In this document: positions 36,592 to 49,919 of the stretch, one piece after another | Numbering within the stretch: the first letter of the stretch is position 1 | Layout: each line of letters begins with the position of its first letter | Assembly (NCBI GenBank): GCA_026874595.1 | Contig: CM049306.1 | Coordinates: 106,341,142 to 106,405,141 of the forward strand | From: Sipunculus nudus | Taxonomy: Eukaryota > Annelida > Sipuncula > Golfingiida > Sipunculidae | Length of the DNA stretch: 64,000 nucleotides | Direction: 5' to 3' | Made by a program: the position numbers and the translations under genes | Notes under the pieces: generated by a model | What the model was told of the DNA's origin: nothing | The model's input: the letters and a program-made list of their open reading frames with translations, nothing else | Databases searched by the model: none

Positions 36592-37437
36592 TGTTACAGG
36601 TATCCCTTTCATTGTGTGCAGCGGTCTTACAGATGACCGTTTTGTGCACACGAATCTCCAATGTGTTGTTGGCATTTGGTTTGTCTGCCACGCGTAGCTC
36701 GTGTTGTAGCGGCCTCGCCTGGCCGGATGTTGCAGGCTCGGTTTAATCCGCAATGGTTGAACCCTAGATACACTGCGTTCTTTGTTCTAGTATGTTCTTT
36801 GAACGTGTGTACTGTGTTGGATTCTTTAGATTGTTCGAGCAATGGAAGGTTCTCGGCAGCCGAGGAGAAGTTATACATAGGGGGCTGTGTTTAAGAGCCG
36901 AGAGGGGAGGTGAGAGAATATTCCAGCGGACACAGCAGCGTGTGTGTCAGTTTGTGGGACCTATTCCGATAAGTGCGGCAATTATAGATTTTCTTCAGAT
37001 TTTCTTCTGGATTTGTGACGAATCTTATTTGGTCTTCAATTTACTTTCGGGATTTTTACAAGAGCTTTAATTGGACTTTTATTCTCATGGAAAATTTGTG
37101 TGAACTATTCATCCGGCTTTTACATTTTAAAGGACTTGTCGCTGTGACGGTGGTGGTATCCAGGTACTGTGCACTTTGTTTATTAGGCTGTGTGATTACA
37201 TTGATTTGCTGTTATACTGTCGTTGTACTGTGTAATTGTATAGATTTAGTGTATTGTAATGTTAGGGCTGTGATTTAAGAATAAATTATGGTTAATTGTT
37301 AACAAAAAGACACTGACTTCTTTATTCATTCCCCTTGACATTTCACGCTGCTCAGTGTTACAGAATCTGATTTTTATCCATTACAAAATTTATGATCATC
37401 TCGCATACGTGATCTATTGATATTAGGTTCCGTAACA
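36592..37437 (+). repeat. Solo LTR of the 791-bp family, opposite orientation
   Basis: Begins TGTTACAGGTATCCC and ends GGTTCCGTAACA, and aligns along its length with the complement of 23207-23997, including the TGTGGGACCTATTCCGATAA segment and the GATATTAGGTTCC end. At 846 bp it is longer and well diverged. Flanking TTCA and TACA could be a decayed 4-bp duplication. No internal element sequence is attached, which fits LTR-LTR recombination. Confidence 0.85.
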
Positions 37438-37980
37438 TACATTAACCGTCTTTTGACTCAAAGTCCAACCGTCTTAAAAAGGGTCAAATTCAAATTATGG
37501 AGTGCTTATCAATTGTAGGCATTAAGATGTTTGTTAATTATTCATTTATCTCTTAAATCTCTTACTTGAATAACCTTTCTAAATAAACAAAATCGTGGAA
37601 TCCATAACTTTTTTTCAACATAACGTTAAATAAAGGACTCCTTGCTTTGTAAAATATTATTATTCAGATCTACCTAAACAAATAAAAAAATACAGATAGG
37701 ATTATGCAGGTCTCGAGAATAATCTTGGTGTCAAAAATCATGGCCGCCATTCCTCTCTTCTGGTCTTTACTTCGACATTTCGAACAAAAGAAGTTTTACG
37801 CCGTAATTTATTTGTTTATTTATTTATGTTTTATCTGTTGGTCTAGTACTGGTAACGATATAAAGCAATCAGGAAGGGCACGCTGACATATTGTGGAAGT
37901 ATTGATTCCGGAATAAGGCAGTAGATGACGTGAGTAGGAGAGAATGTGTCGTTGGTCTCGATATGTCGGTTTCTTTCCAG
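37438..37980. other. Unassigned spacer
   Basis: AT-rich, nothing recognised before the minisatellite starts. Confidence 0.5.
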
Positions 37981-39890
37981 GGTCTGCAGTCTTGGTCACG
38001 GATCCTGTGATCTCGGCCTCAGTCTCGTATCCCATGATCTGCAGTTTTGATCTTGGTCTCAGATCGTATCCCGTGGTCTGTATATTTTGTCTTGGTCTCG
38101 GATCCTGCGATCTCGGGCTCAGTCCCCTTACCCCATGGTCTGCAGTTTTGATCTTGATCACGGATCGTATCCCATTGTCTGCAGTTATGATCGTGGTTAC
38201 GGATCCTGTGATCTCGGCCTCAGTCTCGTATCCCATGATCTGCAGTTTTGATCTTGGTCTCAGATCGTATCCCGTGGTCTGTATATTTTATCTTGGTCTC
38301 GGATTCTGCGATTTCGGGCTCAGTCGCGTAGCCAATGGTCTGCAGATTTGATCTTGATCACGGATCGTATCCCATTGTCTGCAGTTTTGATCTTCGTCAC
38401 GGATCCTGTGATCTCGGCCTCAGTCTCGTATCCCATGATCTGCAGTTTTGATCTTGGTCTCGGATCGTATCCCGTGGTCTGTATATTTTATCTTGGTCTC
38501 GGATCCTGCGATCTCGGCCTCAGTCTCGTATCCCATGATCTGCAGTTTTATCTTTGTCTCGGATCGTATCCCGTGGTCTGTATATTTTATCTTGGTCTTG
38601 GATCCTGTGGTCTCGGCCTAAGTCTCGTATCCCATGATCTGCAGTTTTGATCTTGGTCACGGATCCTGTGATCTCTGCCTCAGTCTCGTATCCCATGATC
38701 TGCAGTTTTGATCTTGATCACGGATCGTATCCAATTGTCTGCAGTTTTGATCTTGGTCACGGATCCTGTGATCTCGGCCTCAGTCTCGTATCCCATGATC
38801 TGCAGTTTTGATCTTGGTCTCGGATCGTATCCCGTGGTCTGTATATTTCATCCTGCGATCTCGGGCTCAGTCCCGTACCAAATGGTCTGCAGTTTTGATC
38901 TTGATCACGGATCGTATCCCATTGTCTGCAGTTGTGATCTTGGTTACGGATCCTGTGATCTCGGCTTCAGTCTCGTATCCCATGATCTGCAGTTTTGATC
39001 TTGGTCTCGGATCGTATCCCGTGGTCTGTATATTTTATCTTGGTCTCGGATCCTGCGATCTCGGGCTCACTCCCGTATCCAATGGTCTGCAGTTTTGATC
39101 TTGATCTCGGATCGTATCCCATTGTCTGCAGTTTTGATCTTGGTCACGGATCCTGTGATCTCGGCCTCAGTCTCGTATCCCATGATCTGCAGTTTTAATC
39201 TTGGTCTCGGATCGTATCCCGTGGTCTGTATATTTTATCTTCGTCTCGGATCCTGCGATCTCGGCCTCAGTCTCGTATCACATGATCTGCAGTGTTGATC
39301 TTGGTCTCGGATCGTATCCCGTGGTCTGTATATTTTATCTTGGTCTTGGATCCTGTGATCTCGGCCTCAGTCTCGTATCCCATGATCTGCAGTTTTGATC
39401 TTGGTCACGGATCCCGTGATCTTGGCCTCAGTCTCGTATCCCATGATCTGCAGTTTTGATCTTGGTCTCGGTTCGTATCCCGTGGTCTGTATATTTCATC
39501 TTGGTCTCGGATCCTGCGATCTCGGGCTCAGTCCCGTACCCCATGGTCTGCAGTTTTGATTCACGGATCGTATCCCATTGTCTGCAGTTTTGATCTTGGT
39601 CACGGATCCTGTGATCTCGGCCTCAGTCTCGTATCCCATGATCTGCAGTTTTGATCTTGGTCTCGGAGCGTATCCCGTGGTCTGTATATTTTATCTTCGT
39701 CTCGGATTCTGCGATCTCGAGCTCAGTCCCGTATCCAATGTCTGCAGTTTTGATCTTGATCACGGATCGTTTCCCATTGTCTGCAGTTTTGATCTTGGTC
39801 ATGGATCCTGTGATCTCGGCCACAGTCTCGGATCATATGGTCTGCAGTTTTAATCTTGGTCTCCGATCCCATGGTTTCGTTCCAGGTCTT
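37981..39890. repeat. Two-module minisatellite, about 100/200-bp higher order
   Basis: Modules of about 60 bp (TCACGGATCCTGTGATCTCG ... CCCATGATCTGCAG) and 40 bp (TCTCGGATCGTATCCCGTGG ... TGTATATTTT) alternate to make 100-bp units. A variant 100-bp unit with CGGGCTCAGTCCCGTA and CCCATTGTCTGCAG alternates with it over much of the array, giving a 200-bp period. Most modules end with a PstI site CTGCAG. Spacings of 100, 200 and 60 bp between CATGATCTGCAG copies show unequal exchange. The many open frames across it in all phases are by-products of the repeat and are not genes. Confidence 0.95.
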
Positions 39891-42462
39891 GGTCTCGGAC
39901 TGGTTAATATACCTGACATAACGGCGGATAGACAGCTAGATGTTTCCAATCGCCGAGCGATCACTGAAAGCCTCCCCGCGACTCCCGCAATTGAGCGATT
40001 ATGTTGAAAAAGTTATGGAGTTTACTACCTTGGAAATTAGTTCAGGGTCAAATATAAATACCTGTCACCTTTACCTCATATTGTGCCAAAAGGTCAGTTT
40101 TGAAAACCAACCATATTTAAGATCTAGCGCAAACAATAGCGGGTTAAAGAAAAAAAAAACTATTTAACGCCTTTAGGAGCGGGAACTGGGAAGGGGGGGG
40201 GGGGGGTGGAGACTTAGAAAGCCAATCCATAAAGAGTTGATCCAAAAATATTAATATAAAAAATTATCAACCCTAATAAGCCTCCCCTCCTAAGATATTG
40301 ATACAACTCAACAAAGTCAGATCTGGAGGTACTCTACTAGGCGGGAATTACTAAGTGGGAGCGTCATATGATATATTGTTTAATAAAAGAAACATTTAGC
40401 TAAGAATATACTGAAGTGAGATATAAAACACGTATACACGGAATGTAACGCGAGTCATCGGATTCTTCTGTAGATTTTAATTGTGTCTGATCATCTCAAA
40501 AAGGGGTTTCCGGTTAATTTGCGAACAAAGCCAATTCAGATTTATGAAAAACGATTATTAGACTTACTTATCCATGTGCAAACCGGGTTAGAAAATGGCA
40601 CATCGAATTCTTGAAAACGTACCCCATGATACCGGGTTGATGGTTATCTTCAGATAATAGGTTCATGTTAATTGGTGACCGAGGGTAAGTAAGTAAGTCT
40701 TGTTATCAACAAAAAAACTTTCTTATTTTTCTGCTAATGGTGATTATGACATCAACAGTGTTCATGAAATACCGCTTCGAGAAGTCCTATTCAGATGCAA
40801 GTTGCTTGCGGCTTACTTCCTCCCAGTCTCGGCAATAGTGATTTCCTTTTTAAAAAATAACCTGTCAATTTCATGTCCTTTCCACGGCCTAATATGGATA
40901 TAAATACTGCAACATAATCTAATTAAAATATCATTTTACATCTTATCTTTCTTTTACTTGATTATTTCCGCTTGTAATGCACCGCAGTGAAAATTTGCAT
41001 CAGTAGACAATTAAAGTGTAATTTGTTTTCTATATCCGGTGACAATTTGGCCCGGATATTGTCCTCTAAAATAATTTGAAGAAATGAAACAAACCTGTGT
41101 AACTGAAATGTACTTAAATTCTAAACTCTTATTACGTTTTGGCACGGCCCACGGTGTACGGTGTTCATGTAGCCCACACGGCGCTGTTTGCATTACTAAG
41201 TAGATCCAAAATATTAACGATACGCAGAAATGTGATAAAAATCCAACTGTATTATTCAAAAACTCTGACCTCTTGTACATGGTTATAGGGGTCCTTATTC
41301 ATGGCAGTAGTGAGGGAGATACGTCATCGGGGCAGTAATTAAGTTCATTATGCTGTGAACACCTTGTGGTGTTGCCTCTAAGCAGTAAAACACTTAGTGA
41401 CGTGCGAGCCTCGATACAACCCAGGGCAGTACAGCCAACTCCTTTACGTCTAGTGATAGGAGTTTGACAAACAGGTGCCCTTTGCTCCTCTAAACCACGG
41501 CTTATGATGGAACGAATCTATCAGCTTGGATGATGTATGTGTGTAAATCTTTATTGCCTCAATTAATGAGGAGTACATACAATGAATTTTCATATGAAGC
41601 TCGAAAGTTAACCTGAAGTTATTATATGATAACGTGCATTAAACTTTAACAATTTTCTTCTGTTTTTACATATAATATAAGGTAAAAAAAATGGCCTGTG
41701 AGGTAAAATATTCTAAGATAATGCACGTACATCTAGGACTTATGATTTCTTCTTAACTGTATGACTTTCAGAATGATCGATCAAGCATTGTGGCCTTCAG
41801 AACGAGAAAAGTAAAATCTTGTAAAATCTCGTTTGACCAGAAACGGTACGAGATTTGACAAAAATCGATATCAAGTCTAGTAAAACTAAATAAATGCTAT
41901 CAAAGGCAAAAAAGTAGACCTTTCTAACTTTAAAAGAGACATTAAAAATGACCAAATATTTTCTAATATCATGGATGTTCCCACAAATGCGTATTTTCAG
42001 CAGATAGAGGCAGCTAAACATGAGGAACAAAGGCCGTGAAATGAGAAATAAAATGAGATACAGTTTATGCTTCTATGATGATTCTTGATAAAGATTCTTG
42101 GTGTTTTTGATGACCTTGACCTTTGACCTATTTGCGCTAAAAGACGACAGACTCTAGAGGTTTTGTTATTCTATCAACTAACAATCAATGTAATTGTTCA
42201 AATATTGTGATCTGTAGAATGCATTATGTCAGTCAAAAGAACAAGCAAGGAGAAGAATTTGACGACAACTGAAGAACAGATGGAAATACTTAGAGACTGA
42301 CACCACTTGGATGACAGTTGCCTAGAACATCATATTGGGAATGCATAGATGACAAAATGAGCTTAAGTTTGTGTATAGAAAGGACAATTTGTTTTGACAA
42401 AATTATGACGAAAATAAAAGTTTGACTTTTTCTATGACCTTGACCTTGATCTTTGACCTTTA
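39891..42462. other. Unassigned DNA with one dispersed repeat
   Basis: No gene. A poly-G run occurs at about 40192-40206, and the dispersed repeat at 41331-41495. Small chance open frames only. Confidence 0.45.
41331..41495 (+). repeat. Dispersed repeat, copy 1
   Basis: Aligns with 56527-56695 in the same orientation. Shared words are GCAGTAATTAA, CTTGTGGTGTTGCCTCT / ATTGTGGTGCTGCCTCT, TTAGTGACGTG, GGGCAGTACA, CTCCTTTACG, CTAGTGAT and GACAAACAGGTG. Copies are clearly diverged. It may be a SINE body; no tRNA-like head lies directly upstream of this copy. Confidence 0.75.
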
Positions 42463-42970
42463 TTAAAGGGACTTAATCAAATGCAAAATTATTGCTATTC
42501 TTTCACACTATCAGTTCAGTTTTGCTTTACACAAACGTTTCCCAGCAAAACCATTCCAGCACACAGTCTCATTTCCTCCATACGACTGTACAACACCTTT
42601 TTATAGCATTGCGTGTTGGTAAACACAGTCTGTTTACCATAACAAGGCCGCGTGACCGGAGGTCCATTTTAGGGGCAACACGCGGTGTGTCAGCCAGCAG
42701 GAACATGTATTACCATTTTTTAGCCGATTCAGTCAGGGCTTCTCCTGATTGGCACGTGTTGTGGCTCCGCGCAGTACACCTGACGCACTGTGTTAATGTT
42801 GACACCTGCGATCGCGCCTGGTTCACTTTTTAACGCTCGTTTAAAACAGTAAGCAAACGGTTTCAAGGCAATATTTACAGGGCAAGGTACAGATTTATTT
42901 TAAAGGGAAGAAGCTATTTTTCGTGTTTACTCAACACGCTTTATAGGCGATTGGGCCCCTTTGACCAAAA
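42463..42970 (-). mobile_element. Inverted-repeat MITE-like element
   Basis: An inverted copy of the family at 18128. Its ends on the plus strand are TTAAAGGGACTTAATCAA and GATTGGGCCCCTTTGACC, imperfect inverted repeats. Inside, the minus strand has AGCTTCTTCCCTTTAAAATA, a TGAAACCGTTTGCTTACTG-type word, GGACCTCCGGTCACGCGGCC and AAGCAAAACTGAACTGATAG, all shared with 18128-18680. No transposase frame. The TTAA/TTGA at the junctions would fit a TTAA target. Confidence 0.65.
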
Positions 42971-44621
42971 ACAATATGCTTCTACGACTTTTGATTGTCA
43001 ATCAACTGAGTAAGGTTGAAAGCGATTGCTGCAAAAATCCTCACAAAAACACACACGGAACTGACCAACATGCTTCCCGAAATCTTTGATTCTATCAAGC
43101 AACAAGGTGTGCAATCAGTTCGGATCGACTTGAACTGAATATTCTGTTTGTGCGTATTAAGTGCTTAATATAACGAAAGGATAAAATAAAAGCATAAAAT
43201 AAAATTCAGTGAAATGAATGTCCTGTTATAGGTAACACAACAACAGAAGACGTGATAAAAGAATTTTAAAGCTATTGAAACAGCCATTACTCATACCATA
43301 TTTCCCAGGCAATACCGTATTCACTTCCATAATATGTATTCACTGGAAGTAAATATCAGGAGTAAAAATGTTACCATTACACCTAATATGTTCAGATCAG
43401 GCCATGGCGCATTAATGAAAAATAGACATTACATTCCGTAACATTACCTGACAAAGGTCTATAAAAGATAATGTATTACTGAAAAGGTCGGCCGCTCTGT
43501 TCTATTACCCCGGCAAAGTCGGTTACAAGTTAACGTAAAAAAATTGCACGAGATGGATGGTATGCCCACGCGCGCGGAACGGAAGAGGATTCAACTCATG
43601 AACGTGGCGTCTAAAACCAGTACTAACTCAAAGAGAAGTTTGCATGATCAAGAGAAACGGCTGTCACAGTGAGACACAATCATTCATTTAATGTGATGAA
43701 AAACTCCCATTTTGGCCTGCTAGTTTCTATAAATGACTCGTCTTTATATCAATATTGCTAAACGAGACACCACGGTGGGAGTGATATATATCCTTTTTTT
43801 ATCTCCAATGTAATTTATAACAGTAATGATATTTACCCAAATATCTAATGTGACCTTATTGAAGTGCCTTTACATAATACACGATATCCGATTAGGCCAA
43901 AATAAAAAAAAGGTATGGTTAATTCTCAGGCACTTTTTTTCAAATATCAGTGCGGGCGGGCGGATTTTTTATATTTAGTTTTTTGGCATGTTTCGATAAA
44001 AATGTAAAATGATATTGAAAAAGCATGATAAGAACAGATTTATTTTGCTAAACAAGTAAAACCACTACATTACAAAGTAAATTGTATAATTATATCTTCT
44101 TGAAAGAAATGTCCGAGCGGCTGCAGCTCGAAATTGGTAAGTTTCTATTGAAAGTCAAAATAAAAATGTTTGATGCGGGGGTTTAAAATTGATGCGGGCG
44201 GTGCCTGAGAACCATACCTTTAATTTTTTTTGGCCTTACATTAATTTTTTTAAATGTATAAGATTATTTATATTGAAAAGTGGACGTGCTACTGGAAAGG
44301 TTACTTCAATGAAACGTTCTATGTCTGTATCAGCACAATGGGTCGATACCAAGTTTAACTGTCCTGCTTAAAAATATGACTAAAATGTTCTCAGGATAAT
44401 GATATTGCTATACGAAAATTGAAAAGTTATAGCTAACGTACTCTAATATTAACCTCTGTCACATTGTGCATGTGTCTCAGAGAAATATGTCGATATCGAA
44501 CTTAAATTCTTGTTTATATAGGGCCTATTTGGACGTATTATAATCATTACTATAATACTCCTTATAATGATTCGCAGGCGCATAATCGCACCCTGAAAAT
44601 TCCCTGTCAAGGGATTGGCTT
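42971..44621. other. Unassigned AT-rich DNA
   Basis: No gene or repeat recognised. Confidence 0.45.
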
Positions 44622-44880
44622 TTGTGGTCCAGGGATAAAACACGTGACCCATAGCCGGGAGATCATGAGTTCAAATCTCAGTCTTGTAATGGCGGGCTAT
44701 TTCAATATCAAACCCTACCAAAGGTGGACGCTCCTCAGGAATTAAGAATGGTGTGCCCCATGGGAAATGAATGCTCCCACTGGGGGCTCCTCGATGCCAT
44801 GACCGACCAATCTGGTGGATTACACATCTGGTTGACAGCGGGATTTAAAATGACAGAGAGCGAGTGCTGACCCCCGGTCA
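44622..44880 (+). repeat. SINE-like sequence with tRNA-like head
   Basis: A B-box-like GAGTTCAAATCTC (44667-44679) is preceded by GTGGTCCAGGGATAAAACA (A-box region) at tRNA-like spacing. It is followed by a non-tRNA body up to about 44880. The head is degenerate, and the tail merges into the 193-bp tandem duplication. Confidence 0.45.
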
Positions 44881-44882
44881 TG

Positions 44883-45269
44883 GAGTCCAACAGCGAAATG
44901 GAATTCTGTAGATATATTTAGGTTTTACTGCGGATAAGAAATAGATAAGTAAACATATAAACATTAAAGGCGGTTACCTATACCAGAAAATATAAAAAGT
45001 ACGATTAATTGGTATTTTATTACCTGTTCCGTTCGCCCTTTTCCTGAAAAAAAAATCTGAATAGGTAAACGTATTGAGTCCAAAACAAAGATGGAATTCT
45101 GTAGATGTACATACTGAGGTTAAGAACTGGATAAGTCAACATATAAAAATGAAGGCGGTTACCTATACCAGAAAAAAAGTTTATAAAAAGTCCTATAAAT
45201 TGGTATTTTTCCGACCGTTCCGTTTTGCCCTTTACCTGAAAAAAAAATCTGAATAGGTAGACGTATGAG
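44883..45269. repeat. 193-bp tandem duplication
   Basis: Two units start GAGTCCAA at 44883 and 45076. Both include GGAATTCTGTAGAT, GGCGGTTACCTATACCAGAA, TGGTATTTT and CCTGAAAAAAAAATCTGAAT. Divergence between them is moderate. Open frames here are accidental. Confidence 0.85.
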
Positions 45270-45850
45270 GGACTTTGCCGATACACGTATATGTAATGAG
45301 ATCAAAACATTGATGATAACTAAGAGGCGATTTGCATGGCCATAATGTGGCTATCATTGTTTCCACAGGGCTATTAACGCCACAATTCAATAAGTTTTGC
45401 AGACCATCATTTTTTGGGGGGATCCAATGTAAAAGGATTGAGGGTTTAAGCAGGTTATCTTGGATTTCGAGTAACAAAAGAAATACTAAAAACCTATCCT
45501 TCTTGTATGACCTGAAAGCACGCCATGAAAAGAGAAGGCAACATGGCCAGGGAATTACGACATGAAAAGAGAGGGTAATCCCAGGATATGACGTCACAAA
45601 GGGGACACCAGCGCCTTAATTGTTGTGACGTCATGGTAAATGACGGCATTGCCAGGCTTTGACGGTAACCGTCAAGAGTTCTTCTTGAGTGACTGGGAGA
45701 GTTTTTCCGTCAGGGCGGGGAATCTGATTTTTGGCCGATTCATTTGCACTCAAACTGGGCTTTAGTGAGAAAATAAAATTTAATCTGTTCATATAATGGC
45801 CCTTTGTTCACGGTCTGCAAGGGGCAGTAATATAGAAAGGTCGTCCCTCT

Positions 45851-46010
45851 CGCTACAGTCCCCTAATGGTCTCCTGATCAGAGCCCACCCGTGTTCAAAT
45901 TACACTAATGGTGTTTCTGGGTTTTTCTGCCAATCGCTTTAGGCCGGTAAGACACCTGAAGATAAGAGCGTGAGATCCCAGCCAAGTAACCCGGCGTCAC
46001 TGCAAATTTA
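45851..46010 (+). repeat. Possible degenerate SINE head and body
   Basis: GTGTTCAAATTAC (45891-45903) resembles a B box, with an A-box-like CGCTACAGTCCCCTAATGGT 40 nt upstream. The following ~100 bp (CAATCGCTTTAGGCCGGTAAG ...) was not matched elsewhere in the window. Confidence 0.3.
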
Positions 46011-46249
46011 TGTTCGTCTTGCTAACCACTAATCATATGAATTAATTGGCGTCGTCCGTGTTCTGCATGTTTTCGGGGATCAGGTTTTGGACTCCAGGGC
46101 TCTTGATGGGATGTGAAATCCAACGTTTTACAGATAGGTATAGTCTGCCTAACAGGCTGTTGGCAATTTCGTATTGGCTCCGGGTTAATGCTTGGCGCTA
46201 AAAGGGTATTTATCAACCAGTCCTACGAACGTGGCATTTTCCTGGTGAA

Positions 46250-46410
46250 GTCCCGGCCATTGCGGGGTCGGTGCTTGGAAAGGTCCCGTCTTAATCAAAT
46301 CCTCGCTCCTCCGCTTCATCATGCATCGTTTTTCTTTGTTCCATGATAGTGCTTCCTAACCAATCCACGTCACCCTAACAAGGTCTGGTTATAGACAGGT
46401 TTGCAAAGAT
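46250..46410 (+). repeat. Diverged direct repeat, copy 1
   Basis: Resembles 46796-47035: GCGGGGTCG, AAAGGTCCCG(T/G)CTTAAT, CTCGC(T/C)CT, GCTTCCTA, CACGTCACC/GGGTCACC and TTTGCAAA occur in the same order. Possibly two old copies of one mobile element. Confidence 0.5.
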
Positions 46411-46795
46411 TACGTAGGCGAGGTACCATTGTAGGGCAAGGGGTTATTATATTTTGTAAAGCCAATGAATGATAAACCTTAATATCTTTAGATATAAATT
46501 ATTAGGTTAAGGTCTTTTTTTACTAATTGTATGAAATATGAACACTTACGAACGAGTTTTGTGATGAAATTTTTAGTATCTGTTGGGTACTTGTCATCCG
46601 TTGCTGTCAACCATTCGTCAGAGCCATAGTCCTCCTGAAGACACGGGAGACCATCTGTAGAGGAGAGGTAGTCTCGGATTCAGATCACTTGACGATTCCA
46701 TTGACAGTTTAACATTGGCCATTGGTCGCCAGGGGTAAAGCTTAAAGAATAAAAATGACCCTTATTTGTGTGCCATTTGGCACATGTTAAAACCT

Positions 46796-47035
46796 GAGTT
46801 AGGCGGGGTCGCACATGAAAAGGTCCCGGCTTAATTTAATTTTCTCGCCTCTACTCAACCGCACATCTTTTTTTCACTGTGGTCGGATTATGCTTCCTAT
46901 AAATAGGCAAGGGTCACCGTATCATGATTGATTAACACTGTACTGTTCAGATTAGTCGTACATTTTGGACAGTCTGATACTCTAATATCATGCTCATTTA
47001 TCATTGTATCCTAAACAAATTTGCAAACCTTAAAT
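46796..47035 (+). repeat. Diverged direct repeat, copy 2
   Basis: Partner of 46250-46410. It is longer, carrying about 70 extra bases (TTGATTAACACTGTACTG ...) between the GGGTCACC and TTTGCAAACC words. Confidence 0.5.
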
Positions 47036-49006
47036 GGTTTGAAGTGGCGGAGGAAGGGGGGGGGGGGGAAACGTAATTGAACATTTTTCGAAAAACTTCA
47101 CTTCACCAAACTGACATTAATAGTTTTCTTTAAACCAGCTCTTTAAATCAGTAACATATTCACTCGAGTTCCCTCAGAATCACAGGTAGCATTATATGAT
47201 GATAAACGTCATAAACAATCTTATATAACTGTACTATTGTCAATGCTTTATTAATTTATCCACTCTGGTATAACGTAAATATTAGTTCCATTGGTGATTC
47301 CGCTATCTTTAGTTATTACCTTTTTTTTCCTTTTTTTTTTTTGGAAGTGCATCTCAGCATTTATAAATGCAAAGAAAATTCCATTTTCATTTTCAATTTC
47401 TTAGCATGTTCATTATCTTCCTTGATGCAATTTTTAATTGTTTTAATGGATAGCACATAATACAATAGGCTGACAAAAAATGAATACCAACACGCAAATG
47501 CATATTCCACAGCCGCTTGAAATGCTATTAGTGTAGATTTCGGCTCAATTATTACTTTTCTGGGTCATTTCTTTATAACTATTACTTATCTGACATTTTC
47601 CTAGCGTTTTTCACAATATAGTCCAGCTCTGTATTATTTATTTAATATTTGAGATATTTAAGCGCCTGTGCATATTCATCAAAATTAACTTCACTTTATC
47701 TGAATGATGGCCAAGCAGAACAGTTTCTTGGAGATTTGAATTACAAATAGTAATCACATAATTTTGGCTGAAAATTGCATTCACTTTCCTTTTTTATTTA
47801 CTCTTTGTACATTTTTCACATTTGCTAATTTTGTGCATCTGTAACACAAATTGCAAAGATAGGTATATTTTCCTAATTCTAAAGCAAATAGAACATACAT
47901 TTATTATTATTTTTTTATATTTTTGACTAAATATGTTTATAACCAAGAAATAAAAAGTATTAATTTACAGGGCTCCCGAACCTCAAATACAAAACGAAAT
48001 AATGCACAGTTAATAAAAAATGTACACACACATCTCGATGCCAAAATAAACATGCTTACAGGCGCGGCATATCATAATCGTTTGGCACTGTGATTGTTCA
48101 TATACCAGTGCAATAAAGTGCTAAGTCTTGTTAAATTGCAGCAAAAGGAACTTCCAAAAGGCAGACGTCAAACTTTGGTAAATTTGTCAGTTTTCAGTGC
48201 CATGCAATGCCCCGCATCCTGACGTAGTTTTTGAAAGTGTAGATACTGCGTTTAATGTGCTTATATTTGTCAGAAACCATTCAGAAAATCCCATTTCGGC
48301 ATATTTTATGCCACTGCATACACAGGATAAGCATTAACAGATGAGTATTAATCACGATTTTTCGAAGCGAGCAAACACATCCATACACGCACTTCTGTTG
48401 TTGTTTCACGCGGTGTATTGTGGGACGAGGATGTAAGGATTTGTGCAAAAGGTAATCCTTTTGCACGATGTTGAAAAACCTGAAACAAATGTCCCTGCAC
48501 TATCATTGTGGATTTATGTCTGCAACATTTCTGGCAGCAGTTGTATCACGTAAACTATCAATGATAGCACGTGGACAAGTCTCTGTTTATATTTAAAACA
48601 CCGAGGCACAGATATTAGACCGAAAATAGGTCTGCAGGTTTATCAATGCAAAAATTTGTTTCACGGACAAATGCCGCGTGTTGCTCATATTTAAAATGGA
48701 TGTTGTTGAACCATCCTTTATATTTACAATTTGTCTTAACTATTTTAATTTCCAATTGCGGGTGATACAGCTTGCGTTCGACTTGATATAGTGCCTTGTG
48801 CATATAGAATGGCAGAGATCTAGCCCCTTCATAAGTTCTCGCGTGAGGAGAATTGGTTTGTGCCATGCCTGCGTGAAAGAGCGAAAGGCAGGCTGGGAAC
48901 CATGCTAAAGTGCACGCCCCCTCCCACACATCCTCCTCTGTTCGGACGCTTCGCGCCCTGGGTATTTGGAGTAAAGTATATTGGTCTACTATTGGGCCCC
49001 CAAATG

Positions 49007-49051
<45 letters not shown>

Positions 49052-49919
49052 CATACTGTATCCATCATCATCTTTCAAATTACTAAATGCCCCCCCCCCC
49101 ACTTTTGATCCGCTGCCTACGCCTCTTGTTTGCTGAGGGATATTGAAAGACAGAAAATAAATGGGCACTACTTACCTTTGACCTGGGAGAAATTAAATTT
49201 GTCAATCTCAGGCGAGTCTTGGTCGCCCTCACAGCAGTAAAATGGCTGGAAACAGGTTGACGTCATTTTGGATTGTTGTCCAGTATTAAAGGTCAAAGCG
49301 TCTTTTGGGTGCTTTTTACATGGCATTAATGAAATATATGTTTAGGTTCGATAAAATATATTATCGACTAAGTTGCCCCAGGAAATGACACATAAAAGTG
49401 TGGTGAAACGTAACCCTACCCGAAATGTTAAAGCTAAGTGAAACGCTCAAATAACAGGATGAAAACTCTGCATAATACCTGGGTACTTAACTCTAAATGC
49501 AGTGAAATTACCTAATGGCCAAATGCATATTGGTATTTAATGTATTTAAGAAGTGTAGAGGAAGTACTTTTATTTTTTATAAACAATTAATTTCTAAATG
49601 TAATTAGAAACACGTATTCCTTTCCTCCATATTTTAATAAATTAGTCAATTCTGGGAGACGCATATCATTAGTTTCCATTTAATTATTGACCGTAACATA
49701 TATAATGTAATCGTCAGTAATTAAGGATTCGAGTCCTGTCGTAGGCTCGAATCTGTATTTTCAGGGACTCGGTCTTGAGCTCGGATATCCTTTAAAAAAG
49801 CTCTGTCGCATACTATAAAGACTTGTGAAAACGGCTACCAGAATATTATCAAAGAGACTATAGATTCCTAGCTTTAGCTGTCCATCGGGAACAAAATATT
49901 ATTACACAACTTGAAGAAG
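47036..49919. other. Unassigned AT-rich DNA
   Basis: No gene. It includes a G run (about 47056-47068), an AT tract (49010-49048) and a short C run near 49088. The last 200 bp before the minisatellite hold isolated GACTCGG/GAGTCC words that may be its degenerate edge. Confidence 0.45.
49010..49048. repeat. AT dinucleotide microsatellite
   Basis: About 19 AT units. Confidence 0.95.

Noticed and set aside
37820-40007. Many overlapping frames on both strands across 38-40 kb
   Set aside because: The 100-bp unit shifts the frame each time and gives similar peptides in all phases, so none is a gene.
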